Shown: positions 1 through 8,549 of the stretch, piece after piece
Layout of the letters: the number at the start of each line of letters is the position of its first letter
Position numbering within the stretch: position 1 is the stretch's first letter
Origin: Hahella sp. CCB-MM4
GTDB taxonomy: Bacteria; Pseudomonadota; Gammaproteobacteria; Pseudomonadales; Oleiphilaceae
DNA: 64,000 nucleotides
Direction: 5' to 3'
NCBI RefSeq assembly: GCF_002260525.1
Contig: NZ_MRYI01000001.1
Location: 310,001-374,000, forward strand
Notes under the pieces: model-generated
Database searches by the model: none
What the model saw: only the letters and a program-made list of their open reading frames with translations
What the model was told of the DNA's origin: nothing
Position numbers and translations under genes: made by a program

Positions 1-531
1 ATCAGGAAATGCCTTCACCAAAATGTCGAATCGCTTGGTTGCCGTCACAATGTTTTCTTCTTCCACCCCTTCGTCAGCAGAAACCGCTACTTCAACCGTC
101 AACGTTGTATCATCGTTGACCGGCGGGGCCAGGAACGCGACCTGTCGCGTGGTCGGAGCAGTCGAATCCGGATCTGGTGTTGCTGCAGGGGCAGGAGTGG
201 CAACATACTCCACGCCAAAGCAGGCAGGGCTTTCTGACGCCTGACCGCCAAATGCATTAGAGGATGTCCAGGAGGTAACAGGAAGGCCACTGGCATCCAC
301 AACACGCCAGGTAACATCATAGTCAGAGCCCGATAAACTGTCCCGGGCAGTGAAAGTGACATTAAAAAAACTGATGTCCCTTTCCATCACCTCATTTTCG
401 GCCGAAAGGGAATTGATGACGACAGTAGACTTATCTATCGAGGCTCTTGGAACACCGCCATTATCGCACCCGGCCATCATGACACTCACTGCCACCATGA
501 CCAGAATCGTGCTGATTCCTTTGCTATCCAT
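1..531 (-). CDS. Partial secreted lipoprotein, function unknown
   Basis: An open frame of 177 codons starts at ATG 531 and runs off the left edge without a stop, so the C-terminus is missing. The N-terminus has a hydrophobic segment ending in the lipobox Met-Ala-Gly-Cys at residues 19-22, so the mature protein is probably lipid-anchored at Cys22. Downstream are extracellular-looking, Thr/Ser/Asp-rich stretches with alternating beta character (about residues 30-80 and 135-170) and a Pro/Thr-rich linker near 105-120, suggesting an immunoglobulin-like fold. An AAGG about 8 nt before the ATG could be the ribosome site. I do not recognise a family. Lipoprotein status is strong; the rest is open. 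Confidence 0.6.
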   Translation of the reverse strand, partial: MDSKGISTILVMVAVSVMMAGCDNGGVPRASIDKSTVVINSLSAENEVMERDISFFNVTFTARDSLSGSDYDVTWRVVDASGLPVTSWTSSNAFGGQASESPACFGVEYVATPAPAATPDPDSTAPTTRQVAFLAPPVNDDTTLTVEVAVSADEGVEEENIVTATKRFDILVKAFPD

Positions 532-732
532 TGAGACTGCCTTGCTTGTTTCAGTGCTTATTCTGGTTTTGTTGTTTATTCTATTTTTATTTTCAGGGGG
601 TTCTCCCCTTTTTGTTTTTTGGGTTTTCCCCCAAGTCTTACAGCTTATAACCAGCCCTCTGAAGGACGTCAATCGGCAGGTTGGAAAAGCGCTCAGTACT
701 TCACAGGAAAAGTCTCATTAGACTGCAAAAGG

Positions 733-1056
733 TCACCAGGGAACCTTTCCAATCATGATGTCCTTGAACATTCGGAAATCTCCAATCAGGCTCCACAAAG
801 GATGCTGAAAGGTCGCCGGCTGATTTTTTTCAAAGAAAAAATGTCCGATCCAGGCAAAACCGTATCCGGCCAAAGGCATCAGCAGTAACCAGGCGGGCTG
901 AAGAGTCACAACAGCATATATGAACAGCGCAATCACAAGACAGGTCCCCACAAAATGTAAGCGGCGGCAGGTCTTGTCCTGGTGCTGGCTTAGATAGAAA
1001 GGATAAAACTCGGCAAAATTTCGAAATGATTCATGAGGCATGTCGTTGGTATTCAT
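733..1056 (-). CDS. DUF962 / Mpo1-like membrane protein
   Basis: This 107-residue protein matches the DUF962 (Mpo1-like) pattern: an N-terminal FAEFYPFYLSQH stretch, a conserved CRRLHFVGT segment, two hydrophobic hairpins (about residues 38-52 and 55-68), then GYGFAWIGHFFFEKNQPATF and a terminal FKD. Yeast Mpo1 is an Fe(II)-dependent dioxygenase that shortens 2-hydroxy fatty acids; the conserved histidines here (H34, H72) fit a metal site, but the role of bacterial members is not established. It lies 57 nt downstream of the HD-GYP gene on the same strand and may be cotranscribed. The ribosome site is weak, so ATG 1056 is taken mainly from family length. Confidence 0.8.
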   Translation of the reverse strand: MNTNDMPHESFRNFAEFYPFYLSQHQDKTCRRLHFVGTCLVIALFIYAVVTLQPAWLLLMPLAGYGFAWIGHFFFEKNQPATFQHPLWSLIGDFRMFKDIMIGKVPW

Positions 1057-1082
1057 TGTCCGTGTATCACCCCGGTTTCAAG

Positions 1083-1115
1083 CAGGAGTATAAGTCTCCC
1101 AGGAGTATAAGTCTC
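1083..1115. repeat. 17-bp tandem duplication across a stop codon
   Basis: The 16-mer CAGGAGTATAAGTCTC occurs at 1083-1098 and again at 1100-1115, a perfect copy with a 17-bp period. The right copy overlaps the stop codon of the HD-GYP gene (1114-1116); the pair fills most of the gap to the DUF962 gene. It is one of about a dozen such short tandem duplications in this window. Confidence 0.85.
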
Positions 1116-4104
1116 AAGCAGGGGTTTCAGATTCCAGAAGAGCGTCAATATCCACAGCATCAATCTGATCAGGGTTCAGAAAACGCCGTGCATACTCCAA
1201 ATATACGCCCGATCGCAGAAAGAGTTCGAACACTTCCGGATCAATATGCTGACCCTGTCTCATACGGCTCATGATATTCAGCGATTCACTGAGCGATTTG
1301 GGCTCCTTATACGGCCGATCTGAAGCGGTCAGTGCCTCAAAGATATCCGCAATCGCCATCATCCTGGCTGTCACAGGCATTTCATCTTTGGACAGACGTC
1401 TGGGATAGCCCGAGCCATCCATCTTCTCATGATGACCACCGGCGATCTCAGGAACTTGCTGCAGATGTCTCGGAAACGGCAGCGACTTCAACATAATGAT
1501 GGTCTGGACGATATGATTGTTGATGATAAACCGCTCTTCATCCGTCAGTGTGCCGCGTTGTATGAGGAGATTGTGCAACTCACCCCGGTCATATTTGACA
1601 TCCGGCACCTCCATTTTGAATCCCCAGGGGTTGTCTTCTGACAGCCGCTCTCCCCGTCGCCAGGGAATCACATGATGCAATTTGTTATCCAGCAGCTTTT
1701 CTTCCACCGGTAGTGACTCCTCTGGTGTTCCCTGCCGCCTCTTCACCTCTTCCCAGGAAATCCCCAGGCGGTCATCCAGGGTTCTGGTCCAGGTTCTTTC
1801 CGCAATCTTCCGCAAGCGTTCCGCGTTCTGCTCCGACAGGCCTTCTGAGCCTTTGTTGCACTCAGCAATAAATTTCCAATCATCATCGATGGACTTCCAG
1901 ACACGTTGCAGGCTCTGCAAAGCTGCATCCTTGTCACCGCCTTCTGCAATATGTTTCCAGGTTTTGACCGCTTCCATCTGTTTGATGACTTCAAACCGCA
2001 TTCTAACTTCATGGATGCGATCGTAGATGGTTTCCAGTTTCGTCGCTTTATCCACCACATATTCGGGCGTGGTGACTTTACCGCAATCATGCATCCAGGC
2101 AGCGATATGGAGTTCTTCCCACTGTTCTGCGTTGAGATTAAATCGGGCAAAAGGCCCTTCAGACGCGGTACAGGCAGCGCGTGCCAGCATTTTGGTAAGC
2201 TCGGGAACCCTTTGGCAATGACCTCCTGTATAGGGAGATTTTTCATCGATAGCTCCTGCTATCAGTTTCATGAATGATTCCAGCAGAGCTTTCTGGGCAT
2301 TTAGCAGATAACTGCTTTCGATAGTAATTGCACTGAATCCTGAAAGAGCGTTAACAAACGCAATTCGAGCGTCTTCGGTAATGATTTGGCCTTCCTCGAA
2401 ACGGGTATCAAACAGCAGGCACAATAGTCCTATTTTCTGTTTCTGGCGATTCTTCAGGGGGATCAACACGATGTCCGCTTCCGTGGTATTCAGCAGCTCA
2501 CGCAAATAGCTGCACGTCGGGTCGTCCTGATGCAGCTCATCATTAACCTTGATTACCCGTACCCGGTCATCATTGGTACCCGCCACAAATGGGTGTTTTT
2601 TCAGGCTTAACATCAACCGCGGTAACTGACCGATTTCACAGGCACCCTCTTTGTTCTGCAGGCTCCTGGGTTCCAGGGCTGTCCCTTCATCGTTCATCAG
2701 ATAGATAACAGCGCCATCGGCCTGACTCACATGCATCGTCTCAGAAGTTACTCTGGCCAAAAGGGGCAAAAAGTCCTTTTCCGCAGAGACCGATCGAATT
2801 AAATCAGTAAACCGGGCAATCGTTTTCTTCATGATATCCATGCCTGAAGCCAGTTCATGAATTTCCCTGATCATGGATTTCAATTCGATTCCGGAACTGT
2901 AATCAAATCGGTTGATTCGTTGGGTCTCTGCCGCCAGCATACGCAGGGGCTCTGCAATATAGTGAGCAATCACCAGCGCTAGAGGAATAGACAAGAGCAC
3001 TATCAGCGAGGTAATCATCACCGACTGATTACGAATCGCATAGGCTTCCGCCAACAGTTCCCGCTCCGGAGTCAAAACCAGCAGACTTGCGTTCATACCG
3101 GGCAATGAAACCGGCCTGACGACCGCCAGCCAGTTTTCTCCCTGGGAGGTGAAAACCTGGCTGAAATCCAATCCTCCTGCAACCTCCCCATCAGCATTGG
3201 CAACATCCAGATTTGCGGCTTTCCATGCCAGATAATCCTGCACAACAGGCTGCTTTACTTCTTTAAAGGCCAGGATTCCAGGGGTTGATTCATCCTTAGA
3301 GGTCGGACGATAGTCCCGTCGACTGGCGACAACACCACCGTCATCAGTCACAATGAACATTTCCGACGACGGCGAAATAGGATTTTCCTTTAACGATTCA
3401 CTAAGAGCACTCACGGCGATGTCCGCCCCAAAGACATGCTGTTTAAATTCACTGGCTCGAACGACCGTTACCCCAACCTCGCCAATGAAATAGAAAAAAT
3501 AAGGCGCACTGGTACTGACCGAATCGTTCTCCATTGCCATTTTGAACCATGGCCGTACACGGGGATCGTAATCAGTGGTCCCCAGGCTCAGGTAGTCCAG
3601 CTGCAATAGCTGAGCATCAAAGAAAAACCTTTCCAGAAATCTTTCTTCGCCCAAGGCTTCTATATTATCGACGATATATACCGCTTCTTTCGGCGCGGAG
3701 AAACGTTGCCGCATCGTCTCAGAGTTGATCTTTCTGACGATAAAGTATTCGCCACTTTCATAACCCACCTGCAATGCAACGACATCTTTATGGGTATCCA
3801 GGGCAAGCGCCAGTGAGGGTAGATGACTAAACCGATCACTCAGTGAAGAGGTTTCCATTAACGGCGATAGCGCTAACAGCTCGACGATGTTGGCGGTAGC
3901 ACTGTGACTGATATTGAAGTCGCTGATCACCTCATCAGCAATACGATCCGACAGCTGCTCACTGGATGCCACCAGTAAATCTGTCAGCTTTTGGTAATGA
4001 AACCATCCCAACACCACTCCGAAAGCCAGTAGTGTCAATACAAACGCCGTCGACAAATGGACTTTGATGGAGTAGTGAAGGCCTTTGGATATTATTTTTC
4101 GCAA
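1114..4104 (-). CDS. Membrane HD-GYP phosphohydrolase with Cache and GAF domains
   Basis: This 996-residue protein is a probable cyclic-di-GMP phosphodiesterase sensor. It has a first membrane helix (about 17-36), a long periplasmic region of double-Cache type (about 40-355), a second helix (about 361-382), a HAMP-like linker, a GAF domain (about 435-600) and a C-terminal HD-GYP domain. The HD motif is HDCGK at 672-676; HHE at 891-893 and GSGYP at 897-901 complete the signature. About 215 residues separate HD from HHE, far more than the roughly 55-60 of compact HD-GYP proteins, so a charged, helical insertion of some 160 residues (about 695-855) sits inside the catalytic domain. The start is TTG 4104, chosen because AGGGAG lies 8 nt upstream; a nearby ATG is out of frame. 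Activity is inferred, not shown. Confidence 0.88.
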   Translation of the reverse strand: MRKIISKGLHYSIKVHLSTAFVLTLLAFGVVLGWFHYQKLTDLLVASSEQLSDRIADEVISDFNISHSATANIVELLALSPLMETSSLSDRFSHLPSLALALDTHKDVVALQVGYESGEYFIVRKINSETMRQRFSAPKEAVYIVDNIEALGEERFLERFFFDAQLLQLDYLSLGTTDYDPRVRPWFKMAMENDSVSTSAPYFFYFIGEVGVTVVRASEFKQHVFGADIAVSALSESLKENPISPSSEMFIVTDDGGVVASRRDYRPTSKDESTPGILAFKEVKQPVVQDYLAWKAANLDVANADGEVAGGLDFSQVFTSQGENWLAVVRPVSLPGMNASLLVLTPERELLAEAYAIRNQSVMITSLIVLLSIPLALVIAHYIAEPLRMLAAETQRINRFDYSSGIELKSMIREIHELASGMDIMKKTIARFTDLIRSVSAEKDFLPLLARVTSETMHVSQADGAVIYLMNDEGTALEPRSLQNKEGACEIGQLPRLMLSLKKHPFVAGTNDDRVRVIKVNDELHQDDPTCSYLRELLNTTEADIVLIPLKNRQKQKIGLLCLLFDTRFEEGQIITEDARIAFVNALSGFSAITIESSYLLNAQKALLESFMKLIAGAIDEKSPYTGGHCQRVPELTKMLARAACTASEGPFARFNLNAEQWEELHIAAWMHDCGKVTTPEYVVDKATKLETIYDRIHEVRMRFEVIKQMEAVKTWKHIAEGGDKDAALQSLQRVWKSIDDDWKFIAECNKGSEGLSEQNAERLRKIAERTWTRTLDDRLGISWEEVKRRQGTPEESLPVEEKLLDNKLHHVIPWRRGERLSEDNPWGFKMEVPDVKYDRGELHNLLIQRGTLTDEERFIINNHIVQTIIMLKSLPFPRHLQQVPEIAGGHHEKMDGSGYPRRLSKDEMPVTARMMAIADIFEALTASDRPYKEPKSLSESLNIMSRMRQGQHIDPEVFELFLRSGVYLEYARRFLNPDQIDAVDIDALLESETPA

Positions 4105-4284
4105 ACCACATCTCCCTGATTGTTAGGGTCTGTGGGCAGACGGATTGCCCATATTTCCATGAGTTAGGCACCGGTCGCATTCTTTGGTAATTTTGTCTGG
4201 GGGACGGCGGAGACATAAACCAGATGCATACTAGTCTAGTCATTATTGCAGGCATTAGCGAAGGGGCAAAGTTTGCACAAAGAA

Positions 4285-4307
4285 AAGGCCGTGCGATACA
4301 CGGCCTT
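4285..4307 (-). terminator. Intrinsic terminator after serC
   Basis: The arms AAGGCCGTG (4285-4293) and CACGGCCTT (4299-4307) form a 9-bp stem with a 5-nt loop. On the minus strand it is followed by TTTCTTTG, as expected for a Rho-independent terminator about 95 nt past the serC stop. Confidence 0.75.
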
Positions 4308-4350
4308 CTAATGAACCTGGACCAGTTAAACCCGGACCATTTCAGTCCGG

Positions 4351-4392
4351 ACTGTGGTCATGGACGGTAGAACTGTGGTCATGGACGGTAGA
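4351..4392. repeat. Perfect 21-bp tandem duplication after serC
   Basis: A 21-bp unit beginning ACTGTGGTCATGG is repeated perfectly at 4351-4371 and 4372-4392, ending 10 nt from the serC stop codon. Degenerate relatives (CTGGACC, CGGACC, CGGACT) precede it at 4317-4350, and CAGTCCGGACTG at 4343-4354 is a perfect palindrome. The 298-bp gap between serC and the HD-GYP gene holds only this repeat and the terminator. Confidence 0.85.
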
Positions 4393-4402
4393 ACGCGGTC
4401 GG

Positions 4403-5539
4403 TCAGGCTGCCTTGACCTGCTGGTAAGCCCACTCAATCCATGGCATCAGCGCTTGCAGATCAGATTCCTCTACCGTGCTGCCACACCAGATACGCAGGC
4501 CGGGAGGGGCATCGCGATAAGAACCGATATCGTAGGCGACAGATTCTTGCTCCAGGAGTTTCACCATCTGTTTTACCTGATCAGGAGAAAGATCCAGGAT
4601 CAGGCACACGCTGGTATTGGACACCGTGCCCTCAGCTTCCGCCAGGAATCTAATCCATTCATGGCTTTCAACGAATTCCTGAATAACCGCGAGATTCCTC
4701 TGGGATTTACCAATACAGGCTTCTAGCCCTCCCAGAGAATCCACCCAATCCAGAGCGTCCAGATAGTCTTCCACACACAGCATGGACGGAGTATTTATGG
4801 TAGAGCCTTTGAAAATACCTTCGTTCAGCTTACCGCCTTTGGTCAGACGAAAGATCTTGGGCATCGGCCAGGGCGGCGTGTAGCTTTCCAGACGTGCCAC
4901 TGCACGAGGACTCAGGATCAGCACTCCGTGAGCACCTTCACCACCCAGTACCTTCTGCCAGCTGAATGTCACCACATCGAGCTTTTCCCAGGGCATCTCC
5001 ATGGCAAATACCGCAGATGTGGCATCGCAGATGGCAATTCCCTGACGATCATCGCTGATCCAATCAGCATTCAGGACTTTGACGCCCGAAGTCGTACCGT
5101 TCCAGGTAAACACGATATCGTGCTCTGGATTCGCCTGACTAAAGTCCGGCAGCTTGCCATATTCGGCTTGATGCAGACTGACGTTATCCAGACGCAGCTG
5201 AGTGGTTATATCGTTCACCCACTCCTTGCCGAAGGATTCCCACGCAAAGATGTCCACCGGCCTTTCACCCAGCATTGACCACATTGCCATTTCCATCGCC
5301 CCGGTATCGGAAGCAGGCACGATGCCCACGCGATACCCCTCAGGCAGGCCAAGAATCCGGGCGGTGTCCTCACAAGCCCTTCTCAATGCTTCTTCGCCGA
5401 CGGAAGAGCGGTGGGAGCGACCTAAAGTCTCGGTTCGCAGATTCGCCAGGGAATACCCCGGACGTTTACTGCAGGGACCTGAAGAAAAGTTGGGGTTGGC
5501 CGGTTTGACCGTTGGAGACGGAAGATTAGCAGCTGACAT
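4403..5539 (-). CDS. serC: Phosphoserine aminotransferase
   Basis: SerC converts 3-phosphohydroxypyruvate and glutamate to phosphoserine in serine synthesis, and also serves vitamin B6 synthesis in many bacteria. The 378-residue protein is of the shorter SerC-like class known from alphaproteobacteria and Methanosarcina rather than the E. coli class: N-terminal [18 protein letters not shown] near 42-46, the cofactor-contacting CDATS (Asp172) and the pyridoxal-phosphate lysine in [13 protein letters not shown] (Lys196). ATG 5539 is preferred over the upstream TTG 5578 because family members begin close to this point and a GGAACG lies about 9 nt upstream. The leader consists of three 22-bp imperfect repeats, the third overlapping the start codon. 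No serA or serB is adjacent. Confidence 0.9.
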   Translation of the reverse strand: MSAANLPSPTVKPANPNFSSGPCSKRPGYSLANLRTETLGRSHRSSVGEEALRRACEDTARILGLPEGYRVGIVPASDTGAMEMAMWSMLGERPVDIFAWESFGKEWVNDITTQLRLDNVSLHQAEYGKLPDFSQANPEHDIVFTWNGTTSGVKVLNADWISDDRQGIAICDATSAVFAMEMPWEKLDVVTFSWQKVLGGEGAHGVLILSPRAVARLESYTPPWPMPKIFRLTKGGKLNEGIFKGSTINTPSMLCVEDYLDALDWVDSLGGLEACIGKSQRNLAVIQEFVESHEWIRFLAEAEGTVSNTSVCLILDLSPDQVKQMVKLLEQESVAYDIGSYRDAPPGLRIWCGSTVEESDLQALMPWIEWAYQQVKAA

Positions 5540-5599
5540 AGTTAGCAACGTTCCACAATTTAGTTGGCAATGTTCCAAAAATTAGTTGGCAATATTCCA
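5534..5599 (-). repeat. Three 22-bp tandem repeats overlapping the serC start
   Basis: Read on the minus strand, three units start at 5599, 5577 and 5555, an exact 22-bp period. Their first halves are TGGAATATTGCCAACTAA, TGGAACATTGCCAACTAA and TGGAACGTTGCTAACTAT. Units 1 and 2 agree at 19 of 22 positions, units 2 and 3 at 16 of 22. The serC ribosome site and ATG lie inside the third unit. This may be a decayed slippage duplication or a regulatory array; the sequence does not decide. Confidence 0.85.
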
Positions 5600-5728
5600 C
5601 AGAGAAACGGATAAGATCTCAAGAAGCCGCAAGGATCGGGCAATGTTCAACCAGAGTCAATAGCCGTTGCCACTGAAACCAGGATTCCGCCACGGGTATC
5701 GGAAATCCTGGGGTCACAGCAGGCTGGG

Positions 5729-6979
5729 TCAAACCCTGACCGTCATACCATCGGCAACTGACAGCCGATAGGCTTTAGCCGCAGGCACCAGGCCCATGAG
5801 GCAGCCGGCAAGGAATATCACCAGCAGGATATAGAGATCTTCCAGCGTCAGGAAATCAAGGCCTATCTGGATTCCGGTCACTGACAAAATCAACGGCCTG
5901 GCCACCAACAGTACCAGGAGCAGCAACACTACTCCGAGTCCGGCTCCCAAACTCACCAGTAAACCGGATTCAACCATCAGCAGGCCCATAATCTGATAAG
6001 GGCGCGCACCGACCGAACGCAGTATGGCCATTTCCCGTCTACGCTCATTCAGCCCCGACCAGATAACCGTCAGCATTCCCAGCAACCCTGTCACGACAAC
6101 GAAGCCAGAGACAGCCAACAGTGCATATTCAGCCGTTCCCATGAGCCCCCAGAGCTCCTGCAGGGCAACTCCCGGCAGAATTGCCAGCAGAGGTTCTTTT
6201 CGATATTCATTGACCTGCCTCTGCATGGTAAAGACACCGATTTTTGACTTCAGGCCCACCAGCGCGGCGGTAATCAGTTTGGGCTGCAGATCGTATTCCA
6301 TAGCCTCATCTGCCGATACCGTACTTCGACCGGTCTCCTTCCATCCGATATGAATCGCCTCGATTCCTTTCAAACCAACATGGACCGTTCGATCTACCGG
6401 AGTCCCTGTAGGTTTCAGAATGCCGACGACGGAAAATGGTTTGTCGTCGTGCATGGCAAAGCTGACCTTGCCGCCACCATGGGCAATCACAATCTGATCG
6501 CCTACTTTATAGCCCAGTTTTTCGGCCACTTCGGCACCCAGAACGGCTTCGTATACTCCTTCAAAGGGTTTCCCCGTATCAAAAAGCAGTGCCTGTTTCT
6601 TGCCATAATGAAAATAGCGAAAAAAGTCCTGATTCGTTCCCAACACCCGATACCCTCGGTGAGAGTCTCCCAGGGACAGGGGAATCGTCCATGCAACCTG
6701 CGGCGATTGAGCAATATCCTGATAGCTGCTCCAACCAATATTGTTGGTGGCGTTTCCAATGTGAAATACCGAATACATCAGTAACTGCACTGAACCACTG
6801 CGTGCCCCCACAATAAGATCCGTTCCCGAGATGGTGTTGGCAAAACTGGCCTTGGCTTCCCGCCGAATGTGCTCCACTCCCAACAGCAGAGTGACAGACA
6901 AAGCGATGGAGACCAACGTGAGAATGACTGTGGTTTTGCGGTTCCAGAGACTGCGAAGGGTTAAGCCATATATGGACAT
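5729..6979 (-). CDS. FtsX/MacB-type ABC permease, Zrg-type zinc uptake
   Basis: This 416-residue integral membrane protein has an N-terminal helix (about 15-36), a large periplasmic domain (MacB-like core, about 40-285) and three C-terminal helices (about 290-400) of the FtsX family, including the RREMAILRSVGARP coupling motif. ATG 6979 is chosen because the homologous N-terminus begins MSIYGLTLRSLWNRK and GAGCGG precedes it. It follows the ATPase gene by 40 nt and closes an operon with the DUF2796 protein. In Vibrio, zrg genes of this kind encode a Zur-regulated zinc system, and the Zur box at 8478-8498 supports that here. FtsX-fold proteins do not usually carry ions themselves, so it may act mechanically on a partner; the mechanism is unknown. 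Confidence 0.85.
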   Translation of the reverse strand: MSIYGLTLRSLWNRKTTVILTLVSIALSVTLLLGVEHIRREAKASFANTISGTDLIVGARSGSVQLLMYSVFHIGNATNNIGWSSYQDIAQSPQVAWTIPLSLGDSHRGYRVLGTNQDFFRYFHYGKKQALLFDTGKPFEGVYEAVLGAEVAEKLGYKVGDQIVIAHGGGKVSFAMHDDKPFSVVGILKPTGTPVDRTVHVGLKGIEAIHIGWKETGRSTVSADEAMEYDLQPKLITAALVGLKSKIGVFTMQRQVNEYRKEPLLAILPGVALQELWGLMGTAEYALLAVSGFVVVTGLLGMLTVIWSGLNERRREMAILRSVGARPYQIMGLLMVESGLLVSLGAGLGVVLLLLVLLVARPLILSVTGIQIGLDFLTLEDLYILLVIFLAGCLMGLVPAAKAYRLSVADGMTVRV

Positions 6980-7019
6980 GATCCGCTCATCCTCAATCGC
7001 TTTGGTTTCAGCAATGTAT

Positions 7020-7805
7020 TCATATCCCTTCCCCCATATGACAACTGGCACTGTTGATTTCCGACAATCGGACACTGCGTTCAAACCGGCTTTGCAGCGC
7101 CGGATCATGACTGACAAACAACAGCGTTGCACCGCTTTCCTTCACTTCCCGGAACAGCAAGTCGAGAAAGGCAAACCGTGCCTCCACATCCAGGGCAGAA
7201 GTCGGCTCATCCGCAATGATCAGCTCCGGACTCCCAATCAGTGCCCGGGCAACGGCCACACGCTGCTGCTGGCCAACACTTAGATCGGTAACAGGACGAG
7301 AGCCCAGCACACTCACATCCAGCCCCAGATGTTCCAGCAGGCGGCCGGCCTCGGCATCCACAGTTGCGGCCTTCGACACTGCTCTATCCCTGCGTAGTCT
7401 GGAAAATCGGCAAGGCAATGTGACGTTATCCACCAGTGACAGATAGGGAATCAGGTTGAATTGTTGAAAGACAAAGCCGATATGGTCGGCTCGGAACTTG
7501 TCCCTGGCGGCATGTCCCATCCCCGTAACGTCCTTATCCAGTATTCGGATTGTGCCGCTCTGGGGTGAAATGACACCTCCCAGCAGACTCAGAAGTGTGG
7601 TTTTCCCCGACCCACTGGCGCCCTGCAGGAAAACCCGCTCCCCCTCCCTGAGAAAAAATTCTTCGATGTTCAGTACATCATGCTCCTGACCGGGCCAATT
7701 GAACCGGACATTCCGCAGGGACACCAATAGAGATGTGTTAGTTGGGGTGTGAGCCAGACCCGGTGTGGCATCCCCGTTGGCAATATCAAGTTCCATGGCA
7801 CTCAT
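7020..7805 (-). CDS. ABC transporter ATPase, LolD/MacB-like, of the zinc operon
   Basis: This 261-residue ATPase powers the neighbouring FtsX-type permease. Walker A is GASGSGKTT, the signature is LSVGQQQRVAVARAL and Walker B is ELIIADEPTSALD, followed by a D-loop and the switch histidine in LLFVSHD. The Q-loop reads FVFQQFNLIPYLS, typical of the LolD/MacB/FtsE group. The start is ATG 7805, whose first base is also the last base of the upstream gene's TGA stop (TGATG), indicating translational coupling; ATG 7796 is an alternative. The long in-frame extension upstream overlaps the preceding gene and is not part of the protein. Confidence 0.9.
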   Translation of the reverse strand: MSAMELDIANGDATPGLAHTPTNTSLLVSLRNVRFNWPGQEHDVLNIEEFFLREGERVFLQGASGSGKTTLLSLLGGVISPQSGTIRILDKDVTGMGHAARDKFRADHIGFVFQQFNLIPYLSLVDNVTLPCRFSRLRRDRAVSKAATVDAEAGRLLEHLGLDVSVLGSRPVTDLSVGQQQRVAVARALIGSPELIIADEPTSALDVEARFAFLDLLFREVKESGATLLFVSHDPALQSRFERSVRLSEINSASCHMGEGI

Positions 7806-8434
7806 CAAAGCTCGATCTTTGTATTGGCAGGCGATAACTCCTGCTGGGTTTGTCCCCGGGGACTGATCACCTGGGCATCGATATCCCTGGTTTGGGGAAA
7901 AGTGCTGAACAGTTTTAGCTCCAGGTGACTTAGCTGCTGCGGCTTTGAACATTCAAAATGATAGACAGCATGGATATCAGCATGCCCCTTGTCATTTTCA
8001 TGCTCATCTTCATGCCCCTTCTCCTTATCCTTATCCTTATCCTTATCCTTATCCTTCTCATGGTCATGTTCTTCCGCTGAATCAGCGTGATGATGCTCTA
8101 CCGCGCCGGAAAACAGAGAAGAATCAACATCAACTTCCACAAGCTGACATTCAGCATTATCAGGGAGAAGAAACAGGCTTTCAGGATTCTGTAGCTGAAC
8201 CCGTGCCCGATCAAGCTGTAATTTTTCCTCATCCTTCACCGGCGCATGCTCAAATCCAACAATGTTAACCGCAGGAGACTCCAACTCCAGATATAACGCA
8301 GAGCCATCCAAGGCCACATTCAATCTGGCCGAACCATGTTCATGAGCTCCATGCTGTTCAAATTCAGCTGCCAGCGAACCCGGTGAGTTAGTAATCACAA
8401 TCGTGGAAATAAGAGATAATAGACCGTGCTTCAT
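7805..8434 (-). CDS. zrgA: DUF2796 / ZrgA-type periplasmic metal-binding protein
   Basis: This 209-residue exported protein has a signal peptide (about 1-23, ending Leu-Ala-Ala) and then the EQHGAHEHGSARLNVALDG start typical of the DUF2796 family, which in Vibrio is ZrgA of a Zur-regulated zinc system. The middle (about 113-153) is a His/Asp/Glu/Lys-rich metal-binding linker with HHHAD, EEHDHEKD, an Asp-Lys run and HEDEHEND. The C-terminal third (ADIHAVYHFEC onward) is the conserved second half. It is the first gene of the operon, directly downstream of the Zur box, and its stop overlaps the ATPase start by one base. The DNA coding the Asp-Lys run is a perfect hexanucleotide tandem repeat. 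Zinc is the likely ligand, inferred from regulation and family. Confidence 0.88.
   Translation of the reverse strand: MKHGLLSLISTIVITNSPGSLAAEFEQHGAHEHGSARLNVALDGSALYLELESPAVNIVGFEHAPVKDEEKLQLDRARVQLQNPESLFLLPDNAECQLVEVDVDSSLFSGAVEHHHADSAEEHDHEKDKDKDKDKDKEKGHEDEHENDKGHADIHAVYHFECSKPQQLSHLELKLFSTFPQTRDIDAQVISPRGQTQQELSPANTKIEL
8023..8058. repeat. In-frame hexanucleotide tract in zrgA
   Basis: CCTTAT is repeated five times without error at 8023-8052, with a near copy (CCTTCT) at 8053-8058. On the coding strand it encodes alternating Asp and Lys. Because the unit is two codons, gain or loss of units changes linker length without shifting the frame. Confidence 0.92.
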
Positions 8435-8477
8435 GAGCGTATCCTTGAGACATGTGATGAGTTACAATGCGAATCAA

Positions 8478-8498
8478 TTATGTTATAACATAACATAA
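8478..8498. promoter_or_regulatory. Zur box between zrgA and the DUF3299 gene
   Basis: The 21-bp site has arms TTATGTTAT and ATAACATAA around a 3-bp centre, with core TGTTATAACATAACA. The known gammaproteobacterial Zur operator has the core TGTTATAnnATAACA, so the match is close. It lies 44 nt upstream of zrgA and 52 nt upstream of the divergent DUF3299 gene, where one zinc-loaded Zur dimer pair could repress both. Confidence 0.82.
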
Positions 8499-8549
8499 TC
8501 AGCAACTATAAATTCTTAACCCAAGTATCCCGTTATCACCGGAGCCTCT

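Noticed and set aside
5534-5599. Short repeat arrays as CRISPR arrays
   Set aside because: Units are head to tail without spacers, number only two or three, and differ in sequence at each site; no cas genes are present.
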